Assembly (NCBI GenBank): GCA_018780365.1
Contig: JADMJR010000008.1
Location: forward strand, 1 to 62,157
Length of the DNA: 62,157 nt
Direction of reading: 5' to 3'
Source: Acidovorax sp.
GTDB taxonomy: Bacteria; Pseudomonadota; Gammaproteobacteria; Burkholderiales; Burkholderiaceae_C
Below are positions 43,755 to 52,662 of this stretch, piece by piece. The position numbers and the translations under genes are program-made. Each line of letters begins with the position of its first letter. Position 1 is the first letter of the stretch. The notes under the pieces are model-generated. The model was not told where the DNA came from and ran no database searches. It saw nothing but the letters and a program-made list of their open reading frames with translations.

Positions 43755-44213
43755 TCAGTTGCCTTGGGCGCTGGGTGGCTTGTGGGTCGAGGCACCTTCG
43801 GCTGCACGCTCTGCATAGCGGTTGAAGCGCCAGGCCGAATGCTCCAGCGTGATGCGGCGCCACACCGTGCGTTTTTCTGCGGGGGTCATGCCAGGCCAGA
43901 ACTGCACCTCGTCGAAGGTGCGTCCGCAGCCCTTGCACAAATCGTCGCCCTGGCTGGTGGAGCAGATCGCGATGCATGGTGTGTCGGGCGTGGTGTCGTA
44001 CCAGGCAAGCCACGCGGCCAGTGCATGGGCCGGCAGGCGGTTTTCGTCGATGCTGCTTTCGCGGTGGTAGACCATCAGCGCATAGGCCTCGCCCAGCGCT
44101 TCGATCTCAGGTGCCAGTGCAACGCCGTCGGGCGACGGCGCGCGGCGGCGCCAGTGGTTGATGGCGGCTTCGATGTCGGTAATGTGGATGGCGGCCATGG
44201 AGGGCTGGGACAC
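43755..44213 (-). CDS. DUF3717-DUF1289 protein
   Basis: A 152-residue protein joining two small domains. Residues 7-70 match DUF3717 (IHITDIEAAINHWRRRAPSP). Residues 78-125 match DUF1289, with the Cys cluster CIAICSTSQGDDLCKGCGRT and the WPGMTPAEKRTVWRRI helix. DUF1289 domains are suspected iron-sulfur or zinc binders. A start at 44198 is also possible. The function is not known; the two domains are often neighbours or fused in betaproteobacteria. Confidence 0.83.
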   Translation of the reverse strand: MSQPSMAAIHITDIEAAINHWRRRAPSPDGVALAPEIEALGEAYALMVYHRESSIDENRLPAHALAAWLAWYDTTPDTPCIAICSTSQGDDLCKGCGRTFDEVQFWPGMTPAEKRTVWRRITLEHSAWRFNRYAERAAEGASTHKPPSAQGN

Positions 44214-44372
44214 AAGGGGGCTGGATCATAGCCGCCCGCCCGGGGCACGCTGGCGGTGGTGTTATCGCTGGGCGTGCGCCATGGCGCCGGTGGCGCACAG
44301 AAAACGCGGGGTGGTCGTAAGCAGTAACCACAATACTGCGGCCCTTGCGCACCAGCGCTGGCGATGTTCCAA

Positions 44373-44536
44373 TCAAAGGCTCGAAGGGGAGTAGCTCCCG
44401 ACTTGTACTGCAGCATGGCCCAGGTTCTGGCATGCGCAGGGCAAGGCATCGGATTCGTCGTCAATACGAAGCATCGCTTCCGGCGTTCCGGGTTCCACGC
44501 ACATGGTCCATGTGCTGAACTGAGCAAGACCTTTGA
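44373..44536 (+). ncRNA. yybP-ykoY manganese riboswitch aptamer
   Basis: The leader of a TerC-family gene holds the conserved GAAGGGGAGTAGCTCCC of the yybP-ykoY class near its 5' end. It closes with TGAGCAAGACC at the 3' end. The ends form a perfect 7-bp P1 helix: TCAAAGG (44373-44379) with CCTTTGA (44530-44536). The class senses Mn2+ and typically controls Mn exporters such as MntP and TerC/Alx proteins. The next gene is of that family, 164 bp downstream. Confidence 0.88.
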
Positions 44537-44561
44537 TGGGCCCTCTGTGGGCTGATCAAGG
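44530..44561 (+). promoter_or_regulatory. Riboswitch expression-platform hairpin
   Basis: CCT-TTGAT-GG-GCCC-TCTGT-GGGC-TG-ATCA-AGG can fold as a hairpin that uses the 3' strand of P1 (CCTTTGA). It is therefore mutually exclusive with the aptamer's closing helix. No U-tract follows, so control may act through anti-termination elsewhere in the 140-nt leader or through translation. Confidence 0.55.
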
Positions 44562-44699
44562 CGATCTCTCCATTTGCCACGCCCCGCTCGTGGCAAGAAA
44601 TCCTTGGTCCTCCCACCGCAGGCCCCCTATCCCTGGGACGGACTCGGCGCTACAGTGGCGGCGAGATCCTCCCCTCGCGCCACTGATATTGAGGAATTT

Positions 44700-45455
44700 A
44701 TGGACTTTTTGGCTTCGCCCGAATTCTGGCTGGCACTCGGCCAGATCATCATCATCGACATCCTGCTGGGTGGCGACAACGCCGTGGTCATCGCGCTGGC
44801 TTGCCGCAAGCTGCCTCCGGCACAGAGAACGCAGGGCATCATCTGGGGCACGGCCGGCGCCATCATCCTGCGCGTGATCCTGATCGCGTTTGCGATGACC
44901 CTGCTGGCGCTGCCGTTCCTCAAGTTCGTGGGCGCCGTCTTGCTGGTGTGGATCGGCGTCAAGCTGCTGGCACCGGATGAAGATGGCCACGGCGACGTGC
45001 AGGGCAGCGACAAGCTGCTGGCTGCCATCAAGACCATCATCGTGGCCGACCTGGTGATGAGCGTGGACAACGTGATCGCCATTGCCGGCGCCGCGCAGAA
45101 CGCGGGCGAGCACCAGTTCCTTCTGGTCGTGCTGGGCCTGTTGATCTCGATCCCGATCATCGTCTGGGGCAGCCAGCTGGTCATCAAGCTCATGGAGCGC
45201 TTCCCGATGATCATTACGCTGGGCGGCATGCTGCTGGGCTGGATTGCCGGTGGCATGCTGGTGACTGATCCCGCATTTGCCAACCCTGACAAATGGCAGT
45301 GGATGCTGAAGATGCCGCTGGACAGCACCACCGGCGAAGTCCTCGACGTGATCAAGTACGGTGCCAGCGTGGCGGGTGCGCTGCTGGTGCTGCTGGCTGG
45401 CAAGGTCATTCTCGCGCGCCGTGCAGCGGCTGCACCTGCCGAGCAGCAAGGTTGA
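44700..45455 (+). CDS. TerC/Alx-family integral membrane protein (probable Mn2+ exporter)
   Basis: A 251-residue membrane protein with about seven helices. The start at 44700 is preceded by TTGAGGAA. Helix pairs carry the conserved acidic motifs LLGGDNAVVIALACRKLP and VADLVMSVDNVIAIAGAAQN, the putative metal-binding Asp-Asn pairs. The YkoY/YjbE branch is linked to manganese export and metallation of secreted enzymes. Control by the upstream yybP-ykoY riboswitch strongly supports a manganese role. A second, riboswitch-free paralogue lies at 60977-61663. Confidence 0.92.
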   Translation: MDFLASPEFWLALGQIIIIDILLGGDNAVVIALACRKLPPAQRTQGIIWGTAGAIILRVILIAFAMTLLALPFLKFVGAVLLVWIGVKLLAPDEDGHGDVQGSDKLLAAIKTIIVADLVMSVDNVIAIAGAAQNAGEHQFLLVVLGLLISIPIIVWGSQLVIKLMERFPMIITLGGMLLGWIAGGMLVTDPAFANPDKWQWMLKMPLDSTTGEVLDVIKYGASVAGALLVLLAGKVILARRAAAAPAEQQG

Positions 45456-45477
45456 TCGACTGAGGTCCTTAGGAATC

Positions 45478-45521
45478 GGCCAAGGGCCCGGAGTGCAGCT
45501 TCGCTCTCCGGGCCCTTGGCC
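45478..45521 (+). terminator. Long perfect hairpin after terC
   Basis: The 16-base arms GGCCAAGGGCCCGGAG (45478-45493) and CTCCGGGCCCTTGGCC (45506-45521) are fully complementary, with a 12-base loop. The stem is very stable. No T-tract follows, so it may stall RNA polymerase or protect the terC mRNA rather than act as a standard terminator. Confidence 0.7.
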
Positions 45522-45537
45522 CTCAACAGGGAGTGGT

Positions 45538-45999
45538 ATGGACAGAGTCATCGTGTACGTGGACGACGCGGCGTACGCCCAGCAGGTGCTTGCGCCTTTG
45601 TTCGCCCGGGATGCCTCGGCGCAGACCCAGTGGGTGCTGGTGGCCTGTGCCCCCCGGATGACCCACCGGATCAGCAAGTGGGTGAGCCATAGTGCGCGTG
45701 AGAACTGGCGCGCCAAGTGGGCGGACAAGCTGTTCGCCCAGATCCTCCCGGCACTTCGGGCACCGGCCAGCAGTGTGACCACAGTGGTTGCCAAGGGGCC
45801 GCTGGTTGAGCTCACCGAGCAGTTGCAGGCGGCACAACCCTCTGCGGCCCAAGTGGTGGATGCCCGGCGTCCGAAGTCCGACACCCCTGAACCAGAGAAG
45901 AACCCGGCGGGCCGCAGCTGGTCATCGCCCAAGCCTGGCACACTGCTGAGCAGTCTGCTGACGGGCTTTGGTGCCTTGTGGGTGTTGGCGCTGGAGTAA
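45538..45999 (+). CDS. Hypothetical protein, 153 residues
   Basis: I do not recognise this protein. The start at 45538 has GGGAG upstream and gives MDRVIVYVDDAAYAQQVLAP. The first 110 residues look like a Rossmann-type or universal-stress-like alpha/beta fold (beta VIVYVDD, beta TQWVLVACA, SVTTVVAKGPLVEL). The C-terminus has a Pro-rich linker and one hydrophobic helix (GTLLSSLLTGFGALWVLALE) that could anchor it to the membrane. It follows terC after the long hairpin and precedes a terminator. Confidence 0.75.
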   Translation: MDRVIVYVDDAAYAQQVLAPLFARDASAQTQWVLVACAPRMTHRISKWVSHSARENWRAKWADKLFAQILPALRAPASSVTTVVAKGPLVELTEQLQAAQPSAAQVVDARRPKSDTPEPEKNPAGRSWSSPKPGTLLSSLLTGFGALWVLALE

Positions 46000-46037
46000 C
46001 CTGGTGCTGCCCGCCGCACGTGGCGGATGTTTTGCTG

Positions 46038-46064
46038 AAAGGGCCCTTGGGGCCCTTTTTCTTT
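46038..46064 (+). terminator. Intrinsic terminator
   Basis: AAAGGGCCC-TTG-GGGCCCTTT followed by TTCTTT: a 9-bp stem with a three-base loop and a T-rich tail. It ends the transcript of the hypothetical gene at 45538-45999 just before the next gene. Confidence 0.85.
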
Positions 46065-46091
46065 GCCGCTGGCCGGTGCTATTCTTTGGCC

Positions 46092-46445
46092 ATGAAACTG
46101 CTTCTCAAATGGCTGCTCAGCGCAGCAGCACTTCTGTTCGTCGCCTACATCTACAGCGGGGTGGAGGTGAAAAGCTTCACCTCAGCATTGATTGCAGCCT
46201 TCGTGATCGGGCTGTTCAATGTGGTCCTGCGCCCGGTGCTGGTGGTGTTGACATTGCCAGTCACCATCGTCACCGTGGGGCTGTTCCTCTTCGTCATCAA
46301 TGCGCTCATGTTCTGGGCGGCGGCCAGTGTGCTGGACGGCTTCCACGTCACCGGCTTTGGCGCCGCCCTCCTCGGTTCCCTGATCTATTCGGTGCTGGGC
46401 GTGCTGATCGAATCAGCGCTCGGCGGTTTGTTCACGAAGGAGTGA
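46092..46445 (+). CDS. Small membrane protein of the phage-holin-4-2 family
   Basis: A 117-residue protein with four hydrophobic helices (about 3-21, 29-47, 52-75 and 86-110). The start at 46092 gives MKLLLKWLLSAAALLFVAYI. The sequence AFVIGLFNVVLRPVLVVLTL, then PVTIVTVGLFLFVINALMFW, is the hallmark of this family (PF04020), which despite its name is usually a chromosomal membrane protein of unknown role. Its 3' end overlaps the convergent protease gene by 33 bp. Confidence 0.88.
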   Translation: MKLLLKWLLSAAALLFVAYIYSGVEVKSFTSALIAAFVIGLFNVVLRPVLVVLTLPVTIVTVGLFLFVINALMFWAAASVLDGFHVTGFGAALLGSLIYSVLGVLIESALGGLFTKE

Positions 46446-47951
46446 CTCCATGGCGCGCAGCCGGGTGTCAACAATGGACGCCTCAATGTGGTCCACTGCG
46501 GCGCCGCCACGGCGCGCCATCTCTTGGCCCGCCTTGAACCGGTCCACCGCTGCCGCATAGTCGTAACGCGCTGCGTGTGCTTCGGCTTCCGCCCGAATGG
46601 CGCGCAGGCTCTGGCCTTGGGCCTGCCATACGGAGGCCAGTAGTTGCCACACGGTGGCGTCCTTGGGGTGGTTGGCCACCCAGGTTTGCAGGGCTTCCGC
46701 GCCATCGCCTGCCCGGCCTGCTTTCAGCAGGGCCTGGGTACGCAGGACCAGCTCAGGCCTGCGCGTGCTGCCTTCGGGCACGGCCGCCAGCGCAGCGGCC
46801 GCATCATCTGCAGCCAGTTCAATCTCTGCACCCAGCAAACGCACCAGCCTGCGGGCCGCAGGGTCGGCGCGGGTCAGTTCATCCAGTTTTCTGGCAGCAG
46901 CCCGCGCACCCGCCGCGTCACGCAGCTGATGGCAGCCCAGGGCGGCCGCATACAGCGCTGCCGCGCGCCGCTGGGGCGGCTGGCCCGCGAAGCCAATGCC
47001 TTGTGGTTCCGCGATCCATTGTCGCAAGGTGTCCACTCCGGGGTTGGAAAGTACCCGGGCCCGTGCTGCGACCATGGCGTGTTCGAGCGTGGTAGGCCCC
47101 GCCACAGGAGGCGTGGAACCTGGCGGGATGCGCGACTGCATGTCCGCCATGCGTTCGGTGGTCAGCGGATGGCTGCGCAGGTACGGCCACGAGCCGTTGT
47201 CATTGAGCCGGTTCGCCTGCTGGAGCTTGTCAAACATGCTCACAAACCCCTGGGGCGCGAAGCCTGCCGGGGCCATCAGGCCATAGCCAATGCGATCCGC
47301 CTCGCGTTCCATGTCGCGCGAGAAATTGAGCTGATTCTGCATGGCCAAGGCCTGGCCACCCACCACCAGGGCCTGGGTGGCCCCCGGGTTCTTGCTGGCG
47401 GCCAGCGCGCCCAGTATCAGGGCCCCCAGCAACAGCGGTGTCTGCTTGCTCTGCTGCGTGACCAGGCGCGAGATGTGGCGCTGGGTGACGTGGCTCAACT
47501 CATGCGCCAGGACCGAAGCGAGCTCGTCGCGTGTGGCGACCACCCCGATCAGGCCCAGGTGTATCCCCAAATACCCGCCGGGCAAGGCAAAAGCATTCAC
47601 CGTGCGGTCACGACCCAGCAGAAGCTCCCAGGCAAAACGTTCCTCCAACTCGGCAGAAAGCTCGCCACGCGCCTTGGCCGCCGCCATCAGCGGCTGCCAG
47701 ATGCCCTGCACGTAATCTGCGACGACCGGGTCGTCGATGTAGTCGGGGTCGCGGTACAACTCCCGGATGATGCGGTCACCAAGGCGGCGCTCGGCGCTGG
47801 TGGTGAGGTCGCTGCTGTCGCCGAGCGTGGGGAGGCTGGGTTGAGCGGTAGCTGCAACCGTGTACGCACACGCTAGAGCGCCTGCTATAACAACTGCCAG
47901 CGATTGCGACAAAAGAGTTTGGCCCCTGAAGCACAAAAGCAATCGCATCAA
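46413..47951 (-). CDS. M48 metalloprotease with TPR repeats (BepA-like)
   Basis: A 512-residue periplasmic protease. The signal peptide is residues 1-36 (SLAVVIAGALACAYTVAATA). The M48 zinc motif is LASVLAHELSHVTQRHISRL, with the third ligand in FSRDMEREADRIGYGLMAPA and a His switch in RSHPLTTERMADM. The C-terminal 200 residues form TPR-like helices (ALYAAALGCHQLRDAAGARA). BepA-type proteins guard outer-membrane protein and LptD assembly. The start overlaps the stop of the pilin accessory gene (ATGA). Confidence 0.92.
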   Translation of the reverse strand: MMRLLLCFRGQTLLSQSLAVVIAGALACAYTVAATAQPSLPTLGDSSDLTTSAERRLGDRIIRELYRDPDYIDDPVVADYVQGIWQPLMAAAKARGELSAELEERFAWELLLGRDRTVNAFALPGGYLGIHLGLIGVVATRDELASVLAHELSHVTQRHISRLVTQQSKQTPLLLGALILGALAASKNPGATQALVVGGQALAMQNQLNFSRDMEREADRIGYGLMAPAGFAPQGFVSMFDKLQQANRLNDNGSWPYLRSHPLTTERMADMQSRIPPGSTPPVAGPTTLEHAMVAARARVLSNPGVDTLRQWIAEPQGIGFAGQPPQRRAAALYAAALGCHQLRDAAGARAAARKLDELTRADPAARRLVRLLGAEIELAADDAAAALAAVPEGSTRRPELVLRTQALLKAGRAGDGAEALQTWVANHPKDATVWQLLASVWQAQGQSLRAIRAEAEAHAARYDYAAAVDRFKAGQEMARRGGAAVDHIEASIVDTRLRAMESLLREQTAER

Positions 47952-48706
47952 AAAGAGTCCAGTGGGAGAAAGCCTAGAGGCTCAGCGGTCGTGGCGTCTA
48001 GTAACACGGTCCATGCGTTGTCGCGTCCCACCAGCGGCAGGTAACGCAGTTGTGTAGCTGGCTTGCCCGTGTCTTCAATGCCGTGATCTATCAGCACAAT
48101 GTGGTTTGCAAAACGGGTGCGCAACTCTTCGATAGGCTTGGCCTCCTTAAGGACGTCTGAGATGCTGTCAGCATAGGACTGCCACAAGTCACTGCGTGCT
48201 GCGAGTGGAGCGCCGCTAAGCGCCGCCATCGTAGAGTCAAACTTCTCCGCTGCATCTTTGAAGGGACGTAGCGCAATGGGCGTAGGACCTGTGACAGGGA
48301 GCTTCTGAAGGGATACTGGTGCTCTAATCAGGAGGTCTGCGTCTACGTCGATGGCATGGACAACGCTCATGCGGGTGTACTCGAAAACAAGATGTACTGG
48401 CCGCGCGACAAACACAGTCCACAAGCCATAGCCCAATGCTATCGCTTGGAGCAAGCCGATCACAGCGAGGTCTGTCATCAAAATTCGTTGAGGCTTGGAT
48501 CGATTGAAAATCGTAAACGTAATCAGTGGCCCCATGACAACGTCTACACAAATAAGTAGCATGAAAAGTGACCGCCCCCCAGAGATTTCTCGGTACGGAT
48601 AGGGGTACCAGAATGCAAAAACAAGTACGGCAGCCAGTGCCGCTATGCACAGGCTGATGCCCAAGTGGATGCCGCTGGCGCGTATGCGCCCTTTCAAATC
48701 TTGCAT
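47948..48706 (-). CDS. TfpX/TfpZ family type IV pilin accessory protein
   Basis: A 252-residue inner-membrane protein with three N-terminal helices (about 14-34, 44-65 and 75-100) and a periplasmic C-terminal domain. The segment LLICVDVVMGPLITFTIFNR and the overall layout are those of TfpX/TfpZ accessory proteins, which modulate pilin levels and surface pili and normally sit next to pilA. Here the pilin gene is 4 kb away, beyond moaC, an IS remnant and the glycosyltransferase gene. Its stop overlaps the protease start. Confidence 0.87.
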   Translation of the reverse strand: MQDLKGRIRASGIHLGISLCIAALAAVLVFAFWYPYPYREISGGRSLFMLLICVDVVMGPLITFTIFNRSKPQRILMTDLAVIGLLQAIALGYGLWTVFVARPVHLVFEYTRMSVVHAIDVDADLLIRAPVSLQKLPVTGPTPIALRPFKDAAEKFDSTMAALSGAPLAARSDLWQSYADSISDVLKEAKPIEELRTRFANHIVLIDHGIEDTGKPATQLRYLPLVGRDNAWTVLLDATTAEPLGFLPLDSF

Positions 48707-48773
48707 GATCGTATGACGCCTTCCTCTGTAGATTGTTCAATCAACGGCTAACGCTATCAATATTTTATATCGC

Positions 48774-49265
48774 ATGTCTTTATTTACTCACTTCGATGCT
48801 TTTGGCCAAGCCCACATGGTGGATGTAGCTGCGAAACCTTCAACGCACCGCATTGCAGTTGCTTGTGGCTGCATTGAGATGCAGCCAGAAACACTGGCGC
48901 TGATTGAAGAAGGCACTGCTAAAAAAGGGGATGTACTTGGTATTGCCCGTATAGCCGGAATTCAGGCAGCCAAAAAAACAAGTGACCTGATTCCGTTGTG
49001 TCACCCGCTTTCGTTGACACGTATCACCATAAAATTTGACAATTCGAAACAGCAACACCTGAACTTTAATGGAATTTACTGTGAGGCAAGAGTAGAAACT
49101 GTAGGGCAAACGGGTGTTGAGATGGAGGCATTAGTGGCTGCGCAGATCGCGCTACTCACAATATATGACATGTGCAAGGCTGCGGATCGTGAGATGTCAA
49201 TTCACAGTGTCCATGTTAAGGAGAAACATGGAGGAAAATCCGGAAGTTTTTTCGCAACAGCGTAG
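48774..49265 (+). CDS. moaC: Cyclic pyranopterin monophosphate synthase
   Basis: A 163-residue molybdenum-cofactor enzyme that makes cyclic pyranopterin monophosphate from the MoaA product. Conserved residues are present: [20 protein letters not shown] (Lys and His), [20 protein letters not shown] (Glu and Asp) and [20 protein letters not shown] (Lys). The gene has markedly more A/T at third positions than its neighbours, and no other moa genes are near. It starts a low-GC stretch that also has a decayed IS481 and the pilin glycosyltransferase. It is probably functional. Confidence 0.93.
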   Translation: MSLFTHFDAFGQAHMVDVAAKPSTHRIAVACGCIEMQPETLALIEEGTAKKGDVLGIARIAGIQAAKKTSDLIPLCHPLSLTRITIKFDNSKQQHLNFNGIYCEARVETVGQTGVEMEALVAAQIALLTIYDMCKAADREMSIHSVHVKEKHGGKSGSFFATA

Positions 49266-49870
49266 CGGCTTTCTTTGGATCAGAGTTTTCGTAGATCGAT
49301 AAAAAATGGAAGATGTTACGTCTGTTTGCTGCTGGATGCTATTTTTTTCCGCCTGTGAGTGTGGTGTTACTTGTTGTAGGAATAAAAGCGTCGCGCAGAG
49401 AATGTCTGGAATTTTGTGTGAGGCATATTGATATTTTACCGATTCTGCAAAGCTGTTGATCAATACTGCGTTCTTGATCTTGTAAGTCAGTAATTTTCGA
49501 GGGTCGCAATTGAGATGGCGCTGCTTATTAGTTATATTGACTCTTGTCGAAAATTTTGGGGTATTATTTCAAGAGGATTGGTTTTTTGAAAATAGGTAGC
49601 CCTTGTCGTCGAGCGTCAAACTAGAACGCTGTGTTCGAAATGAGTACACAGTAGTGTTCGTCCGGAAAGTGACTGTTTGTTCTAGCGTGTGCTACCGGAG
49701 ATGTAGGGTCTCTTTTAGTACCTTCCGTTCAGCTCGATGGGGTTTTTCCATATCGATAAATGCTGCATTCCGGATGATGGCATAGACGCTAAGTGCTATC
49801 CACTCTTCGTGACCCGAGTCGTTCTGCAAGGGTTGATAGAGTCCTTGCAATCGAGCCCGGGAGTGAAGCC
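49266..49870. other. Low-GC gene-poor stretch
   Basis: About 600 bp of AT-rich DNA between moaC and the transposase remnant. Short open frames of 88 codons (minus, 49197-49463) and 60 codons (plus, 49603-49785) have no recognisable domains, no good ribosome binding site and unremarkable composition. I see no RNA gene. It may be decayed sequence of foreign origin. Confidence 0.5.
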
Positions 49871-50818
49871 ATGTTGATAGCCCTGCACAAGAACGCCCGC
49901 ACCGCGCCTGCCGTGCGTGCCGAGATTGCTGTCAGCGACGAGACTGCCAGTGTCTCGGTCCAACGCTTTGGCATCACCGAGCAGACGGTCTACAAGTGGA
50001 AAAAGTGCACTGTCTTTGGGAATCGTTCTCACACGGCCCATCATCTGCAGGCAGTGCTTACGCCTGCGTAAGAGGCCGTGGTGGTCCACCTGCGGCGCAC
50101 CTTGCTGCCATGACTTGCATGGCTGTCACACGAGAGTCTCTGAGCCCCGGTATCTCGCGCTCAGGCCTGGACAGGTGTCTGCGCCGACATGGGGCTGGCA
50201 ATCTCAATGACCTCAAGCCCCGTGAGCCTGCTGTGGCCCACAAGACCCTCAAGAGGTACGAGCCAGGGTGGTTGAACATGGACATGAAGTGCTGCCTGCC
50301 CCAGATACGGGACGAGAGCAGCCGGGCGCTACCTGTCCGTGGCCATCGACCGGGCTACGCGCTGGGTTTGTGCAACTCAAGGCCAGCAAGATAGCGGTCA
50401 GTGCACAGGCCTCTCTGAACGCATTGCACAAGGCCTGCTCGTTCAGGATCAACAAGCTGCTGACCGACAACGGCAAGGAATTTACGGACCGGTTGTTTGC
50501 CAGCCGGGAGCGCGAACCCAGCGGCAACCATGAGTTCGACCAACTGTGCCAGGAGTTGGGCATAGAACACCGGCTGACCAAGCCCAGGACACCCAGAACC
50601 AACGGCATGGTGGAGCGGTTCAATGGCCGCATAGCGGACGTCCTGAAGACCCACAGGTTCAACAGCCGTGAGGACATGGAGCAGACCTTGCTGCGTTATG
50701 TGGCCTTGTACAACCACCAATTACCCCAGTCAGCGCTGGGCAGCAAGACGCCGATGCAGGCCATGTAACAGTGGTGCCAGAATTTTTTCACAAGCGACCA
50801 CATGATCATTCGGATGTG
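49871..50818 (+). pseudogene. Frameshifted IS481-family transposase remnant
   Basis: Pieces of one IS481 transposase appear in three frames. The first (49871 on) has the helix-turn-helix ITEQTVYKWKK and SHTAHHLQ. The second (about 50070-50340) has SGLDRCLRRHGAGNLNDLKP and YEPGWLNMDMK. The third (about 50370-50768) has the DDE-type core LLTDNGKEFTDRLF, HRLTKPRTPRTNGMVERFNG and YVALYNHQLPQSALGSKTPM. A C-terminal fragment FHKRPHDHSDVK lies in another frame near 50786. At least two or three frameshifts and a premature stop make it inactive. I could not find clear terminal inverted repeats. Confidence 0.88.
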
Positions 50819-50846
50819 AAAAATAATCACAAATTCGATAGGAATA

Positions 50847-52622
50847 TTATTTTGGAAAATCCTTGGCGGATATTTTTAGTTCAGTGGGATTGCTGATGAA
50901 TTCTGAGAGTTCCTTGAAAGCCTTTTCTGGTCTGTTTTCAGAATATTTCTTAAGCTTGATGATAAATGGCGAGTGTTGAAGTCCAAGCGCGTATGCAACT
51001 CTTTTTGCTCGTTCAATATCGCCAGATAAGGTAAGTATCAATGTATATCGATATAAAAACAGTTGATCCATATTAAATCTTGCAGCTCTGTCGAAATCAG
51101 GTAGCATTGCCCTGGCCTCATCATCCGTTGGCGCGTCTAGGAGCGATGAGGTGAGCATTGAGTTAGCTACCCAAGATTTGAAAATGAAGGCATTGTTTGC
51201 GGTTTTTCTGCGTTCTGCTATGGAGTCCCCTGCGCCACCCGGTTTGTAGATGGCTGCCAAGGTGAGATAGTGAATGCATGCAATAAGAGTAAAGAGGATT
51301 AGCACACCGCCGAATGCTGGTGCAATTCTATTGATAGCAACGTGCCCCTTTGGGGTATTTTTATTAGGCTGATGCGCGTCAATAGATGCAGATCCGAGAA
51401 ATAATCCAAATAAAAAAGCAGTGGGCAATAAAAAATAGAGATACCAAAGTGGGAACTCAAACATGCTATGGATGAAAATCGGCATGGCCAACAGGGAGGC
51501 TGTAAGACCTATGGGGTTTTTCACTGCACCTGTGGAGAGATATGTGGCGGCTAGCAGTAGCCCAAAAAAAACGACAGCCACAGGGAGTCCAAATTCAGCA
51601 GCAATTTGCAATGGCAAGAGATGTGCGTTGTTAAATGCGACAGGGAATTCTATCGGTACATTTGATAAAAGGTAGTAAAATTGAAACTGCCCAAATCCAG
51701 TACCAATCATCCAGTTTTTCCGTAGAATTTCCAATGCATTTTTCCAAAGTTCGATGCGGGTTCCTGTATTTTCTATCGGATTTTTAATGGTTTCTATCCA
51801 TCGACTGGCACCATAATAATCATAGATTTGATGCTGTGCGATGATGGTTAGTGCCCACGTGCTTAAAGGCACCAGTGCGAATAGGCAAAAAAGCCAGAGT
51901 AGATTATTTTTTTGGCGGCGATTGATTATTATTCCGATAAATATCAGTGTTGCCAGGGTGATAATTCCAGTTCGGGAACTTGTCAGTACAATGCCAATAA
52001 TAATTACTGTTAGCAGTAGTAACGTCGCAAAAAGACCGATCTTCTTTCTGTAGAACAACCATCCAGAGGCCACGATTCCCATGCATAAAAATGTGGCCAT
52101 GTGATTCGGTTGGCGCATGTTGCCGTATATCCGGCCTGCCTCATTCAATGGCGAAATGAAGAATGGATTAACCTCCAGTTGCAGGTACTGAGAGATTTCT
52201 GCTGCGAATGCCAAAATGGCGCCGCAGATCAGTGCGAATGCTAGTTGATCAACCCATATGGTGGCATTTTGGCCTTGGGCTAGATGGTTGCCTGTAAGCA
52301 GGCATAGGATTGCTGTGGTAAGGAAAAACAACCAGTGGAGTGCCGTGCTCCAGTTTGATACATGCCCAGATAGTGCATGTACGGAAATAACTATCATTAA
52401 GAAAAATATTGCTACCAGAGAAATCGTAATCGGTGTTCCAATTCGAGTGGCTGGGGCATTCTTGAATGCAACTATAGTCAACGAAAGCCAGCCTATTGCG
52501 GCTGCAAGCTCATTCAGAAAGGTGGGGCTCGGGAGAACAACCATCGCAATCTGGTATGGCAATGTTGCTGCAATCAGCATAAGACCAAAAATCCATGCTG
52601 TTGTACGATGGTGTGTAGTCAT
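50847..52622 (-). CDS. PglL/Wzy-type O-oligosaccharyltransferase (pilin glycosylation)
   Basis: A 591-residue membrane protein with about 11-12 helices and a soluble C-terminal tail of about 130 residues. Wzy_C/PglL motifs are ISPLNEAGRIYGNMRQPNHM and the periplasmic loop with TGTRIELWKNALEILRKNWM and GTGFGQFQF. Such enzymes transfer lipid-linked glycans to pilin Ser/Thr in the periplasm. The gene lies directly downstream of pilA; its start (52622) comes only about 10 bases after the pilin terminator hairpin, with no ribosome binding site. The G+C content is low relative to the window. Confidence 0.85.
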   Translation of the reverse strand: MTTHHRTTAWIFGLMLIAATLPYQIAMVVLPSPTFLNELAAAIGWLSLTIVAFKNAPATRIGTPITISLVAIFFLMIVISVHALSGHVSNWSTALHWLFFLTTAILCLLTGNHLAQGQNATIWVDQLAFALICGAILAFAAEISQYLQLEVNPFFISPLNEAGRIYGNMRQPNHMATFLCMGIVASGWLFYRKKIGLFATLLLLTVIIIGIVLTSSRTGIITLATLIFIGIIINRRQKNNLLWLFCLFALVPLSTWALTIIAQHQIYDYYGASRWIETIKNPIENTGTRIELWKNALEILRKNWMIGTGFGQFQFYYLLSNVPIEFPVAFNNAHLLPLQIAAEFGLPVAVVFFGLLLAATYLSTGAVKNPIGLTASLLAMPIFIHSMFEFPLWYLYFLLPTAFLFGLFLGSASIDAHQPNKNTPKGHVAINRIAPAFGGVLILFTLIACIHYLTLAAIYKPGGAGDSIAERRKTANNAFIFKSWVANSMLTSSLLDAPTDDEARAMLPDFDRAARFNMDQLFLYRYTLILTLSGDIERAKRVAYALGLQHSPFIIKLKKYSENRPEKAFKELSEFISNPTELKISAKDFPK

Positions 52623-52632
52623 GATTTGCAAA

Positions 52633-52662
52633 AAACAAAGCGCCCCTGAGGGCGCTTTGTTT
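52633..52662 (-). terminator. Intrinsic terminator of pilA
   Basis: Read on the minus strand, AAACAAAGCGCCC and GGGCGCTTTGTTT form a 13-bp stem with a four-base loop, followed by a run of T (TTTTTTGC). It lies 18 bases after the pilin stop and immediately before the glycosyltransferase start, so downstream expression needs read-through or another promoter. Confidence 0.88.

Noticed and set aside
49197..49785. Short frames in the low-GC gap after moaC (88 and 60 codons)
   Set aside because: They have no ribosome binding site, no domain and no sign of selection that I can see. One overlaps the 3' end of moaC in antisense.
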